A DNA stretch of 64,000 nt from the NCBI GenBank assembly GCA_039519185.1, contig CM076846.1:187163068-187227067 (forward strand). Direction: 5' to 3'. Origin of the DNA: Astragalus membranaceus (taxonomy: Eukaryota > Streptophyta > Magnoliopsida > Fabales > Fabaceae). The notes beneath the pieces were generated by a model. That model did no database searches. It saw nothing but the letters and a program-made list of their open reading frames with translations, and had not been told where the DNA came from. A program made the translations under genes and the position numbers. Positions 11,090-21,228 of this stretch are shown piece after piece. Positions within the stretch are counted from its first letter, which is position 1. Each line of letters starts with the position of its first letter.

Positions 11090-11760
11090 TCCATAGAGGC
11101 TCTCTAAATACATGTAGATCGAACCCCAATAAATGTGTCTTCACTCATCAAGTGTTAGTGAACCACCTTAGTTGGATAGTACAGATCTTTGTTAACATTT
11201 GCAAATAGGGGAATATGTTTTGCTCTTTGTGTGACTTACAGATATTATCTAGTGTTGTACTGTATTAGAAAAATGTTAGGCTTCTATGTTTTTTGGTTAA
11301 TAGCCAAACAAAAAACTAACAAAGTTCAAATCGAATTAGGATAAAGTATTCTGTAGAATATATTTACAAGAGAAGCACATTCTTAAAGGGGAAATGATAT
11401 CTGCCCCTTCTCTTCCACCAGTGTACTATATAATGTCGACACCATATAAACAGTGTGTGAAGCATGAGAACAGAAATATAAAGAGTCTTTTTACTTTGTA
11501 AGCCTTTGCTTGGTAGAAACTAGAAAGCAAAGGGATGATTAGAATCTTTTTGATGTCCATATTTTTCTGGTTTGGTATCAAATTTAAGAAGAAATGGAGG
11601 GGAATGGAATAACTTTTCATTGGTCCAAATAAAATTTGCGGTATTAACTTCAGTAAAAAATGGGGGCATTATATAAATAGTTCATGGAATATTCATCACA
11701 ACTTTAAAAGTGAGTTAACAACTTATAATTAATATTGGTAAAAAAAAACTTTTAATTAAT
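11090..11760. repeat. Diverged copy A of the zinc-finger locus 3' flank
   Basis: About 11100-11240 matches 32930-33060 (shared: CTCATCAAGTGTTAGTGAAC, GATAGTAC, CATTTGCAAATAG). About 11280-11640 matches 33240-33570 (shared: GATAAAGTATTCT, TATATAATGTCGACACCATA, GAGGGGAATGGAATAAC). The last part (11620-11760) matches 60880-61000. Similar sequence also lies directly downstream of the intact zinc-finger gene (54750-54970). No exon survives here. Confidence 0.75.
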
Positions 11761-11804
11761 AAAAATTAATAAAATATTTTTTTTGAGTACATAAATTAGT
11801 AAAA

Positions 11805-12420
11805 CTAGTGCGTATGACCCATGCGCTGCACGGATATATATTCAGTTTTAACTTAAAATTTGACAATTTTATTTATGATTTAAAACAACATAAGTTGTAT
11901 AACTAAGTGTATTATGTGAGATGTTAAATACTTTGTACACTATCTAAAATAAAGCTATTATGTTATATAATAGATATATGTAAATATATTATTAACATAT
12001 ATTTAAACATGTAAAATAGTAAGATATATATTTAATTATATATTAAAAAGTATATATTTCATAATCACGTATTCTCGAATGGTATTTATTCAAATTCGTG
12101 AAAAATTATAAACGTGAAAGACAAAATAACAAAGTAGGAGAATATAATTAAAAATATGGTAATTAGTAGGAGGTTAATATTCTCTAAGATTTTTGTAGAT
12201 TAGTTACTCAAAAAACTGTAAATAATCAAATTATTGTCACAAAAAAGAAAGGAATTTAAAATTAATTTGTAGAAAATAGTCATGTTTCTCAGATATCGTT
12301 TTTTACCCACTCAATATAACATGTAATCTATATTATAGTCATTTATATTTTTTTCAAAAATAAATTCATTAAACGGTGTGTGGCATAATATTGTGTTTAA
12401 CAACCAAGACTAAATAGGGA
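11805..12420 (-). mobile_element. Helitron 3' terminus on the minus strand; 5' end tentative
   Basis: Read on the minus strand, a hairpin CCGTGC-AGC-GCATGG is followed 11 bases later by CACTAG and then T. This is the usual Helitron 3' signature: hairpin, CTRR end, host T. The 3' end at 11805 is reasonably clear. A TC start at 12420 (minus strand TCCCTATTTAG, preceded by A) is only a guess. No Rep/helicase sequence is present, so any element is non-autonomous. Confidence 0.5.
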
Positions 12421-12909
12421 TAGTTTGCAGCACACAATATAAGAAAAGATAAGTGTAGGGTATTTCTGGTTTTTCATAAAAATGGTAGGGATATTCTCGT
12501 AACTTACCTGTAAGTTAATCTCCACTTACTATTCTGAAAACCCCTAATTTACGATGCCTCTCACGTTACTTTCCTCTTCATCGATCGTTCTCATCAGCGC
12601 TTGCGAATCCCTTCCTCCCATAATCATCATCTTGACCGAATCATCTGATGGTGTTGCTTGCGATAATGGCTACACGGTAACATCCCCTATTTTTGATATT
12701 TTAATTAAATTGGCATGATATTATATTGGGAAACGTATATACCTCTGCATCTGCGAAAACCATCTCAACAGCAAGAGGTGAGTTGCCTCCATATGAAGGA
12801 AAGACGTGCCATTTTCGGAGAAGCTTTACCATTACTGAGGAGGATTGATTGCCTGGTTCGATTGCGGCCAAACACTACGCCAGAATTGTCGAAATTAGTC
12901 GCACATATA

Positions 12910-13255
12910 AGCAGCGCTTGCCATAAAAGCGCTACTCAATCTGCAAAAAATTTAACAATGGGCAGCGCTTGGTTGGGAGCGCTACTCATTCATGTACGGG
13001 TTAAATCAATTGGCAGCGCTTTATGGGGTGAGCGCTGCCCATAGATGAAATGCGCTGAAGAATGGACAGCGCTTGGGGTGAGCGCTGCCTATTGCTGATT
13101 CTCGCTATACGAATAGGCAGCGCTTTTTGGATGGAGCGCTGCCAATTGATGAAACGCGCAGACTAATGAACAGCGCTTTTGGCTGAGCGCTGCCCATTCC
13201 TTGACACGCTATACGAATAAGCAGCGCTTTTCTGGTTGAGCGCTGCCTATTCCTT
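12910..13255. repeat. CACTA 5' subterminal repeat array (GCAGCGCT)
   Basis: Roughly a dozen copies of GCAGCGCTT and its complement AGCGCTGCC, in alternating inverted pairs separated by short spacers. CACTA subterminal repeats of this kind bind the TNPA-type protein and are needed for excision in En/Spm (family knowledge). The central AGCGCT is itself palindromic. Confidence 0.85.
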
Positions 13256-13269
13256 TAATTATTTTCGCG

Positions 13270-13480
13270 TCTATAGCTTCCTCCCTCTCACTCTCACTCA
13301 CACTTCCAGTAGCTAGCTCTCTCATACTACGCACGACTCTCACTCTCACCCTCACTCTCACTCTCTCACTCACGTCCCTATCCCTCTCACTCTCACACTC
13401 CATTTACATTTTTGTTCTCTCTCACTCTCATTTTCCTTCCCTCACACTTTCTTCCCTCTCTCATTTTCGTTGCCTACCTC
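13270..13480. repeat. CACTCTCACTCT-rich leader of the CACTA element
   Basis: Degenerate CTCACTCT/CTCTCACTCA repeats just inside the 5' subterminal array. This probably lies in the promoter or 5' leader of the transposase transcript. Open frames across it are low complexity. Confidence 0.6.
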
Positions 13481-13589
13481 TCACTCTCACCATTTTTTTG
13501 TTGGGTCCGTACGGAGCTTTTCCATTTTCGTTGGGTCGTGAAGCTTGCATTTTCGTTCCACTTTCACCAAAGGTAATATATATATATAT

Positions 13590-14130
13590 ATCATTGCATT
13601 TTGTTCTAGTTATTTTAATGGCATATTGGAACCTTAGGTTAGATGATTCATTGTTGATGCTTGTTGAAATGTGTAGGTGTAGTATTTGTTGAAATGTCCA
13701 AATGAAATGTAGGTGTAGTATTTGTTGAAATGTCCAAATGAAATGCTTGTTAATTTAATGTTGCTCTAGGTTAAGGGATTCTTGTGTTGTATTTATAAAT
13801 TTGAAAAATTTAGGATTGATGTTGATGATTTGTTGTTTAATGTGAATTTAATGGCATTGCATTTTGTTCTAGTTCTTTTAATGGCATTGGAACCTTAGGT
13901 TAGATGATTCAATTTTGATGCTTGTTGATTGGTTCTTTGAAAGTAGGTGTAGGTGTAGTGTTTCTAAACTTAAGGGGAAATGTAGGTGTAGTATTTGTTG
14001 AAATGTCCAAATAAATGCTTGTTAATTTAATGTTGCTCTAGGTTAATGGATTCTTGTGTTGTATTTATAAATTTGAAAAATTTAGGATTGATGTTGATGA
14101 TTTGTTGTTTAATGCGAATTTAATGCGAAT
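13590..14130. repeat. Imperfect direct repeat within the CACTA leader
   Basis: A block of about 255 bp, including ATTTTGTTCTAGTT, GGAACCTTAGGTTAGATGAT, TGTAGGTGTAGTATTTGTTG and ATTTAGGATTGATGTTGATG, occurs near 13597-13840 and again near 13858-14110. It is likely part of a long 5' UTR or intron upstream of the TNP2 start codon. Confidence 0.7.
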
Positions 14131-14435
14131 TGTTTGTTAGGTTTTGCGAGTTTGGTTTGCCGGAGCTTCGCGTTCATTGTTCGAGTTCGTCCTGGTTCGA
14201 GTGTTCGTTCTAGTTCATTCGAGTTCATTGTTGCTTCCACGTGTTCAGGTACTTTTGTTGTTTTCTTATATTTATTATATGAAGAATGACATTATGGAAG
14301 ACATTAAAGTCTTTGATTTTTTTAGCTGAAAATAGTTGAATGTCTTAGCTTCAAAAAAATTGTTCGTTGTGTGTTTTTCACCTGTAATAGGTTTAAGTTC
14401 TCTTATCAGGATTTTATTATAAATATTGGGAAATT

Positions 14436-17400
14436 ATGGATAAAAAGTGGATGTCTGCCAATCGTCTGTCCAAGGAATATGTCGCTGGAGTGGATTATTT
14501 TGTGAACTGTGCTGTTAAACGTTTAGGGACTTCTAGTGATATCAAATGTCCTTGTTTAAGTTGTTGTTATGTAAAATCGGTTAATGCAGAGGAGTTGGCA
14601 GGACATTTAAAGGGTTACGGAATTGATCAAAGTTATACTTGTTGGACAATGCATGGTGAGGAAAGAGGTGAATCTTCAAATATGGGTAATAATACCGAGA
14701 GATGTGCGCCGGTTGACACTGAAAGACCTACATTGGATGGGGACGAATTTGAAGAGATGGCAAAGGCTGTTGAAGACGATCTTAATGACTGTCCTCAAAT
14801 GTTTGAGAAGTTGATAACGGATGCGGAGACACCGTTGTATTCGGGTTGTACTGAATTCACAAAATTATTGGCTGTGATAAAGTTGTATAACTTGAAAACT
14901 TGCCACGGATGGACGGATAAGAGCTTTACAGAATTACTCGCACTATTGAAAGAAATGTTGCCGAAGGATAATGTGCTCCCTTCTCGGACGTATGATGCAA
15001 AACAAATGTTAGGGTCCATTGGCTTGAACTATGAGAAGATACATGCTTGTCCCAATGATTGCATTTTATTTCGGAATGAACATGCATTGTTAAAGTTGTG
15101 TCCTAAATGTAACGCATCGCGGTATAAAAAGAAAGAATCTGCTCCAGAAAAGGTGTTGTGGTATTTTCCCATAATTCCTCGATTTAGGCGCATGTACCGT
15201 AGTTCAGAAGATGCAAAACACTTGACATGGCATGAGGATGAAAGGATTAAAGATGGCATGCTACGACACCCGGCGGATTCTCCGCAGTGGAAAAAAATTG
15301 ATATTGATTTTCCTGATTTCGGGTTGGATTCAAGAAACCTACGACTTGCATTGTCTGCTGATGGATTTAACCCGCACGGTATTCAGAGTAGCTCCCATAG
15401 TACTTGGCCCGTGATTTTGGCGATCTATAACTTACCTCCATGGCTTTGCATGAAACGCAAATATATGATGTTGTCATTGTTAATTTCTGGGCCCAACCAA
15501 CCAGGAAATGATATTGATGTATACTTGGCTCCTTTAATTGAAGACTTGAAGTTAATGTGGGAGACTGGAGTAGAGGTCTATGATAGGTTCAGAGAAGAAA
15601 GTTTCACCCTGAGGGCTATGATTTTTGGCACAATTAATGACTTTCCAGCTTATGGAAATCTATCTGGGTATAGTAACAAAGGTCAGTGTGCATGCCCTAT
15701 ATGTGAAGATAACACTGATTGGATGTGGTTGAAACATGGTAAGAAGAATATCTACCCTGGTCATCGTAGATTTTTGCCATCTACTCATCAGTATCGACTG
15801 TTGAAAAAGGCATTCAATGGGAATACCGAAACCCGTAAAGCTTCCATGCCTTTGACGGGCGAACAACTATTTGAAAAAGTGAAAGATTTGAACATTAAAT
15901 TTGGGAAGCCTTTTGCCGGAGAGCTTGCCAAACGGGGGTGGAAGAAAAAGTCGATTTTCTTTGAGTTGCCATACTGGAAGTCATTATATGTAAGGCACTT
16001 CATTGATGTGATGCATGTTGAAAAAAATGTTTTTGAAAGTGTCATTGGTACTTTACTCAATATACCAGGAAAGACTAAAGATACCATCAACTCGAGGTTG
16101 GACTTGCTTAGTTTGGGGTTGAGACCAGAATTGGGTCCGATAAAGAAGGGTACACGTACATATCTACCTCCGGCAGCTCATACTCTATCTAAAAAGGAGA
16201 AGACCGTGTTTTGTAAGTTTCTTCATGGAGTTAAAGTTCCAGAGGGGTACTCTTCAAATGTTACGAACCTTGTATCGATGAAAGACCTCAAGTTAAAGTC
16301 TTTAAAGTCCCATGATTGTCATGTTCTAATGGAGAATTTGCTACCCATTGGTATACGATCCATTTTGCCTAAGAAAGTGCGCCAGACCCTAACCAAACTT
16401 TGTTTCTTTTTTAAGGCGATTTGTAGTAGGGTGATTGACCCTGGAAAGCTGCCATCATTGCAAAGAGAAATTACCGTCACTTTGTGTGAGCTTGAGATGT
16501 ATTTCCCACCTTCGTTTTTTGACATAATGATTCATCTAATAGTTCATCTGATTAGAGAGACACAATTGTGTGGCCCATGTTACATGAGATGGATGTATCC
16601 GTTTGAGCGTTACATGAAGATATTAAAAGGATATGTTAAAAACCGATCACGACCCGAGGGGTGTATTGTTGAGCGCTACATAGTTGAAGAAGCTATTGAG
16701 TTCTGCACCGGCTATCTATCTAGTCTTGAATATTCCGTGGGACTGCCAAGGTCTCGTCACTTAGGAAGCATTAGTAAAGGGATGTCGGGAACTAAAATAG
16801 TTATGGTATCAAGGAAAGAACTAGATCAAGCACACTTATATGTTTTGCACAATGATAGTGAGGTTGATTCATATGTTGCCAAGCACATGGACATACTTAA
16901 GAGTGATCACCCATATAAGGGTCAAGTTTGGTTAACAAAAGAACACAATCGGAGTTTCATAGTGTGGCTAAAAGAGCACATTGATTTCGAGTTTGCTATG
17001 AATCTTACCTCGATTTCAGAAAGATTGAGATGGTTAGCAAAAGGTCCAAATATATCTGTTTTCTCTTACACCAGCTATCTAATGAACGGGTACACATTCT
17101 ATACAAAAAACCATGATGATCAGAGTAAAATGCAAAATAGTGGGGTGACTCTTGTAGCTCAAACTATGCATACATCAAGTGCCAATGACAGAAATCCCAT
17201 ATACGCGAATATGTCATACTTCGGGGTCATTGAACACATATGGGAGTTGGATTACAACATGTTTCAGGAGCCTGTGTTCCAATGTAAGTGGGTTGACAAT
17301 AATAATGGTTTACAGATTGATGAGTCGGGGTTCATGCGAGTGAATTTCAACAAGTTAGGATATAAAGATGAGCCTTTTATTTTGGCATCCCAAGCTCAAC

Positions 17401-17672
17401 AAGTGTTTTATGTCACTGATCCCGTTGATATCAATTGGTCCATTGTTTTATTGACAAATAAAAAATTGGTGACTGACATTAATGATCAATCAACCGATGA
17501 TGATGGTATTGAGGACGACCCTTTCTTCGGGACATCACTACCAATAGTAGGGGAAAGAGAGGATGTTGTGTATGTTAGAAAGGATCATAGTGATGGAATT
17601 ACGATTCGTCAAAAACAAAGTACCAAGAAGCGAATTGCAAATAAAATTATCTCCAAGAAAAGGAAAAGGTAA
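14436..17672 (+). CDS. CACTA transposase, TNP2 type, intact
   Basis: Encodes 1,078 aa in one uninterrupted frame; the protein acts in the nucleus to cut and join transposon ends. The N-terminus (MDKKWMSANRLSKEYVAG, then CPCLSCCY at about 39-46) matches the transposase-associated zinc-binding domain. The TNP2 catalytic core follows from about residue 135 to 640. It has HACPNDCILFRNE and CPKCNASRY, then LALSADGFNPHG (about 303-314), SGPNQPGNDIDVYLAPLI and HFIDVMHVEKNVFES (about 521-535). Acidic residues in these blocks are the candidate catalytic ones. A DUF4218-like region (about 625-760, HLIVHLIRETQLCGP and MYPFERYMKILKGYVKNR) and a DUF4216-like region (about 928-1000) follow, then a basic tail. 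The order is the standard one for plant CACTA transposases. The first ATG of the frame fits the domain start. No stop or frameshift is present, so it may still be functional. Confidence 0.93.
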   Translation: MDKKWMSANRLSKEYVAGVDYFVNCAVKRLGTSSDIKCPCLSCCYVKSVNAEELAGHLKGYGIDQSYTCWTMHGEERGESSNMGNNTERCAPVDTERPTLDGDEFEEMAKAVEDDLNDCPQMFEKLITDAETPLYSGCTEFTKLLAVIKLYNLKTCHGWTDKSFTELLALLKEMLPKDNVLPSRTYDAKQMLGSIGLNYEKIHACPNDCILFRNEHALLKLCPKCNASRYKKKESAPEKVLWYFPIIPRFRRMYRSSEDAKHLTWHEDERIKDGMLRHPADSPQWKKIDIDFPDFGLDSRNLRLALSADGFNPHGIQSSSHSTWPVILAIYNLPPWLCMKRKYMMLSLLISGPNQPGNDIDVYLAPLIEDLKLMWETGVEVYDRFREESFTLRAMIFGTINDFPAYGNLSGYSNKGQCACPICEDNTDWMWLKHGKKNIYPGHRRFLPSTHQYRLLKKAFNGNTETRKASMPLTGEQLFEKVKDLNIKFGKPFAGELAKRGWKKKSIFFELPYWKSLYVRHFIDVMHVEKNVFESVIGTLLNIPGKTKDTINSRLDLLSLGLRPELGPIKKGTRTYLPPAAHTLSKKEKTVFCKFLHGVKVPEGYSSNVTNLVSMKDLKLKSLKSHDCHVLMENLLPIGIRSILPKKVRQTLTKLCFFFKAICSRVIDPGKLPSLQREITVTLCELEMYFPPSFFDIMIHLIVHLIRETQLCGPCYMRWMYPFERYMKILKGYVKNRSRPEGCIVERYIVEEAIEFCTGYLSSLEYSVGLPRSRHLGSISKGMSGTKIVMVSRKELDQAHLYVLHNDSEVDSYVAKHMDILKSDHPYKGQVWLTKEHNRSFIVWLKEHIDFEFAMNLTSISERLRWLAKGPNISVFSYTSYLMNGYTFYTKNHDDQSKMQNSGVTLVAQTMHTSSANDRNPIYANMSYFGVIEHIWELDYNMFQEPVFQCKWVDNNNGLQIDESGFMRVNFNKLGYKDEPFILASQAQQVFYVTDPVDINWSIVLLTNKKLVTDINDQSTDDDGIEDDPFFGTSLPIVGEREDVVYVRKDHSDGITIRQKQSTKKRIANKIISKKRKR

Positions 17673-17897
17673 CAATAACAATGATTATTTATTTTTTTAC
17701 ATAGTTTTCTTACATCAAATGCATTTTTACATAGTTTTCATCTTCTTGATTGGTTATTTAATTTTTTGTTGGTCTTTTCAATAAATATAACAATAACAAT
17801 GATTATTCATCTTCTTGACTAGTTATTTACATAGTTTTCATCTTCTTGACTGGTTATTTATTTTTCTTGACTGGTTATTTATTTTATTGCAGGTCAG

Positions 17898-19490
17898 ATG
17901 GAAGATTATAATGATCATGGTAGTGGGCATGATGACAGCGGTCATGAGAGTGATGTTGGAGACTATATCAGGAAGCATGGTCCCCGTGGAATGACTGTCA
18001 AAAAAGATATCATCGGTCGGATAAATAAAGGAAAAGGACCCTTATCAGTAAGTTACTAATTAACTTAATTCAATACTTAGTTTTAATTGTTTGATAATTA
18101 ATTAACTAATGACATAATGCAGGTCGAGTGGAATGTTAAGGGTCAGCCAATTGGAAGAAATGGCACACAGTTGATTACCTTCGTTGGTAGTAAGGTAAAA
18201 CAAATGATACCAATTACAATCACTAATTGGAATGACAAAAAAAATGCCATTTTGTGGAAACAAAAAGAGGAGTTCTGGTTAACAATACAGGTATATAATT
18301 TTATATCTCTTTAGTTATCTTATTTAATAATTTTGTAACCATATATATTTATATCATTTTCATTGAATATGTGTAAGCAGAAATTTTTTGACGTGGACGA
18401 GACTCGAAAAATCTGGTTAATGAAGGAAGCGGGAAAGTTACATCGGAATTTCAGGACTAGTCTAACAAATAAATATCTCAGAGATCATAGTGGAAACATC
18501 AGATGGGAGCCTCCACCACTATATAGTGGATTTATTACAAAGGAGGATTGGGGTATATTTGTTAGAAAACGCACTGAAGATCCAGAATTCTTGGTTAGTA
18601 CTATAATCTATTAAGTTATAACTTAAAATATATTTGACAATTATATATTATGCATTAATGTATACTTATCTCTCTAAATAGAAAACAAGCCAACAGAATC
18701 GAGGGAGAGCTTCATGTTGTGAGTACCCGTATAGAGGCGGTGCTAGTGGATATCAAATTATTGAAGAAAGATTGGTAAGACACAATAAACTTGATTTCTT
18801 TTTGTTTAATGAATCTTTTGATTTATAATGTCTTAACAATAGGTGTGTGTATTTCGATCCCTCTACATATTTCATTGATCCATTGCATGGTCATTTCAAC
18901 AACTACCCCGAGTTGATCGAGTTATATAATAGGTGTGTGTATTTCGATCCCTCTACATATTTCTTTGTTTTACTTATATACGTATATATGTATTTCGAAT
19001 AATATAGTTATATGTCATTGTGTTCAGTTGTTTGAAAACATATTGGGGAGTGGAACAATCAAAGACCAAATGGATACCGATAGTTGTAAGTTTTTAATCA
19101 ATGTTCTTATCTATTTAATTACATTATTTTGTGAAAAAATGTATTAAATTAAATTTAACATCTAACTAATGTTTTGTTTTATAGTGTCCAAAACAACCCA
19201 ATAGCAATGATTGTGGGTATTATGTAATGAAATTTTTGAAGGAAATTATTACCCACAACCAAACGATTATTCCCCGACAGGTATCTAGAATTCTTTTTGA
19301 TTTTGATATAATAATAGTTAATTCCATTTAACCATTTCAATTCTAATTTTATTTATTTATATAATTTCAGTATTTTCCTGATTGTCGGGTGAAGACATAC
19401 TCTGAGGAACAGCTAGTTGAGCTTAGAGGAGAGTGGTGCCGTTATGTCTCCCGTTTTTTTTTATTTTGGATAGAATATGTAATACTGTAA
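17898..19490 (+). pseudogene. CACTA second gene, Transposase_24 plus Ulp1-like, decayed
   Basis: Four clean GT-AG exons in phase (17898-18047, 18123-18290, 18381-18593, 18682-18774) encode a Transposase_24-type protein: MEDYNDHGSGHDDSGHESDV, GPRGMTVKKDIIGRI, VEWNVKGQPIGRNGTQLITF, KFFDVDETRKIW and EPPPLYSGFITKEDW. After a loss of sequence, exons of a Ulp1-like cysteine protease resume near 18842 (YFDPSTYFIDPLHGHFNNYP), 19028 and 19184 (CPKQPNSNDCGYYVMKFLKE, holding the active-site Gln and Cys), ending in YFPDCRVKTYSEEQLVEL and EWCRYV near 19450. The protease His region and the linker are missing and a 90-bp stretch is duplicated, so the protein is probably non-functional. Such a partner gene is common in plant CACTA elements. 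Confidence 0.75.
18841..18963. repeat. 90-bp direct duplication in the Ulp1-like exon
   Basis: GTGTGTGTATTTCGATCCCT followed by CTACATATTTC occurs at about 18842 and again at about 18932, exactly 90 bp apart. It duplicates the start of a Ulp1 exon. Confidence 0.85.
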
Positions 19491-19539
19491 GTTGTTAGCG
19501 TTTCATTTGGATACATACAACTAAGCTAGTTTTGGTTCA

Positions 19540-19900
19540 TATTGAAGTTTAGCTAGTTTTAGGTACATATGAATTGGATAATAACTTGTTAGCTAGTTTG
19601 TTTTGGTTCAAGTGTAGAAATGGAATGAATTGGGAAACTTAAGCACGTGTTAGCTAGTTTTGGTTTATATTGTAAGTTTAGCTAGTTTTGGGTACATATG
19701 AATTGGATAATAACTTGTTAGCTAGTTTGTTTTGGTTCAAATGTAGAAATGGAATGAATTGGGAAACTTAACCACTTGTTAGCTAGTTTTGGTTCATATT
19801 GTAAGTTTAGCTAGTTTTGGGTACATATGAATTGGATAATAACTTGTTAGTTAGTTTGTTTTGGTTCAAGTGTAGAAATGGAATGAATTGGGAATGAATT
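19540..19900. repeat. About 122-bp tandem repeat, three copies
   Basis: Units contain TAGCTAGTTTTGGGTACATA, TGAATTGGATAATAACTTGT and GTAGAAATGGAATGAATTGG. Three near-identical copies run from about 19540 to 19900, then decay into shorter echoes to about 20080. Located between the second gene and the 3' subterminal array of the CACTA element. Confidence 0.85.
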
Positions 19901-20164
19901 GCTGAATGTTTGATTTCCCTTTTTGGATACATAATGTTTGATTTTGCCTTTTTGGATACATATAGCTAAGTTAGTTATGATTGGAATGGTTGATTAGTTG
20001 GTTTTGATTTTGCTCATAATGTTTGATTTGAATTGGAATGAATTGGGAATGAATTGCTGAATGTTTGATTATAGCTGGTTATGAGTATATATGTCCAGGA
20101 AAATTGCAATTGTCAAAAGGAAAATAACAAAAACAGAAAAAAAATAAAAAAAAAAAATTACACA

Positions 20165-20530
20165 ATGGGCAGCGCTTTTAGGAGAAAGCGCTGCTCATTG
20201 CCTTAGCGCTATTACTAATAGGCAGCGCTTTTAGGAGAAAGCGCTGCCAATTCGTAAAAGCGCTAAGGCAATGAGCAGCGCTTACTCCTAAAAAGCGCTG
20301 CCCATTCGAAAATGCGCTAAGCCAATGAGCAGCGCTTTCTCCTACAAAGCGCTGCCCATTTGAAAATGCGCTAAGGCAATGAGCAGCGCTTTTTCCTAAA
20401 AGCGCTGCCCATTGCTATAAATGGGCAGCGCTTTTAAAAGCGCTGCCCATTATTAGAGTGGAATCAGCAGCGCAAATATTAGCAGCGCTCAAAAGCGCTG
20501 CCCATTAATAAAAAAAAGCGCTGCCCATTA
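20165..20530. repeat. CACTA 3' subterminal repeat array (GCAGCGCT)
   Basis: Mirror counterpart of the 5' array: about fifteen GGGCAGCGCTTTT / AAAGCGCTGCCCATT units in alternating orientation. Many form hairpins with short loops. Candidate binding sites for the element-encoded protein. Confidence 0.88.
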
Positions 20531-21228
20531 AAAAATCTGTAGTAGTGAAAGCTTGAACATTTTTGGGAAGAGCAGGAGTGACTTTGGAGGAGGAGGCCAT
20601 TCGTTCTTCAAAAACTTTAGCTGTAGGTAAGACTGCTTTTGTGTTTCAGGTTATAATATTTGCGTACAGTAGCAAACTTGACCTACGAATATATATTGAT
20701 GTGTGTGCTCCCAATAATAAAGAAGGTTAATGTAGCCTAAAATTACGTGGCTGTATACCGGAATTACATTAATTACGTTTCCTGGTACTTAAAATGGGTG
20801 TGTAGGTTGACCTTCCAATTTTGTCCCCATTGATTTAGGAATCATCAATAATTGAAATTATTAACATCATTAATCTAATTCAATAACAAACAGATATTAT
20901 GGAGGTAATTTTTAATTTGAATTTGAAAGTTCTAAAAGTGGAATTAATATCCGTGGAATGCAAATGTCCATAGCCGTAAACTCCATTAAAATCACCTCCA
21001 TATTTTCCGTGAAATTTTAATTCCCTCAAGTATAATTTTCCTTTTTTAGAACTTGGTTGGGTAAAAATTTTACATTTGATTCCTTTACCATTTACTTGAT
21101 TATTATAATATTACGATCAGGACAATTAAATCGTTCTTCTTTTGTGTTTGCAGGTGGGTAACTCGCAAGGTTTGATGAAGAAAACTCCATTGGAGCAATT
21201 CCAGACTAATGCTCAAAATGATACATAA

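Larger units (their letters stand above)
12873..20547 (+). mobile_element. CACTA (En/Spm-type) DNA transposon, complete ends
   Basis: A 7,675-bp element bounded by CACTACGCCAGAATT (left) and ATCTGTAGTAGTG (right), giving TIRs of the form CACTAC..CAGA. A 3-bp target duplication AAA lies at 12870-12872 and 20548-20550, as expected for CACTA elements. Inside are an intact TNP2 transposase frame, a decayed second gene of the Transposase_24/Ulp1 type, and dense GCAGCGCT repeats within the first and last 400 bp. It interrupts an exon of a small host gene. The intact transposase and clean ends suggest the insertion is fairly recent. Confidence 0.93.
12666..21228 (+). pseudogene. Small host gene broken by CACTA insertion
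   Basis: Three inferred exons: 12666-12676, 12776-12872 continuing at 20551-20622, and 21154-21228. Removing the CACTA element and one AAA target copy restores one continuous frame through the insertion point: ...FRRSFTITEED-stop-LPGSIAAKA-stop-TFLGRAGVTLEEEAIRSSK. Continuity of frame on both sides is good evidence for a real former exon. Inferred splicing gives a start of MATRGELPPYEGK and an end of LEQFQTNAQNDT then TAA, about 85 codons. Two in-frame TGA codons flank the insertion. Both could come from CGA or TGG by C-to-T type change. I do not recognise the protein family. Exon 1 and the exon 2-3 junction (GCT|GTAGGT) are inferences. Confidence 0.65.

Noticed and set aside
12715..13044. 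109-codon open frame spanning 12873
   Set aside because: It crosses the left end of the CACTA element, so it is a chimera of host exon (in the wrong frame) and transposon subterminal repeats.
15029..16525. Minus-strand open frames inside the TNP2 gene
   Set aside because: Antisense shadows of a well-supported transposase frame.
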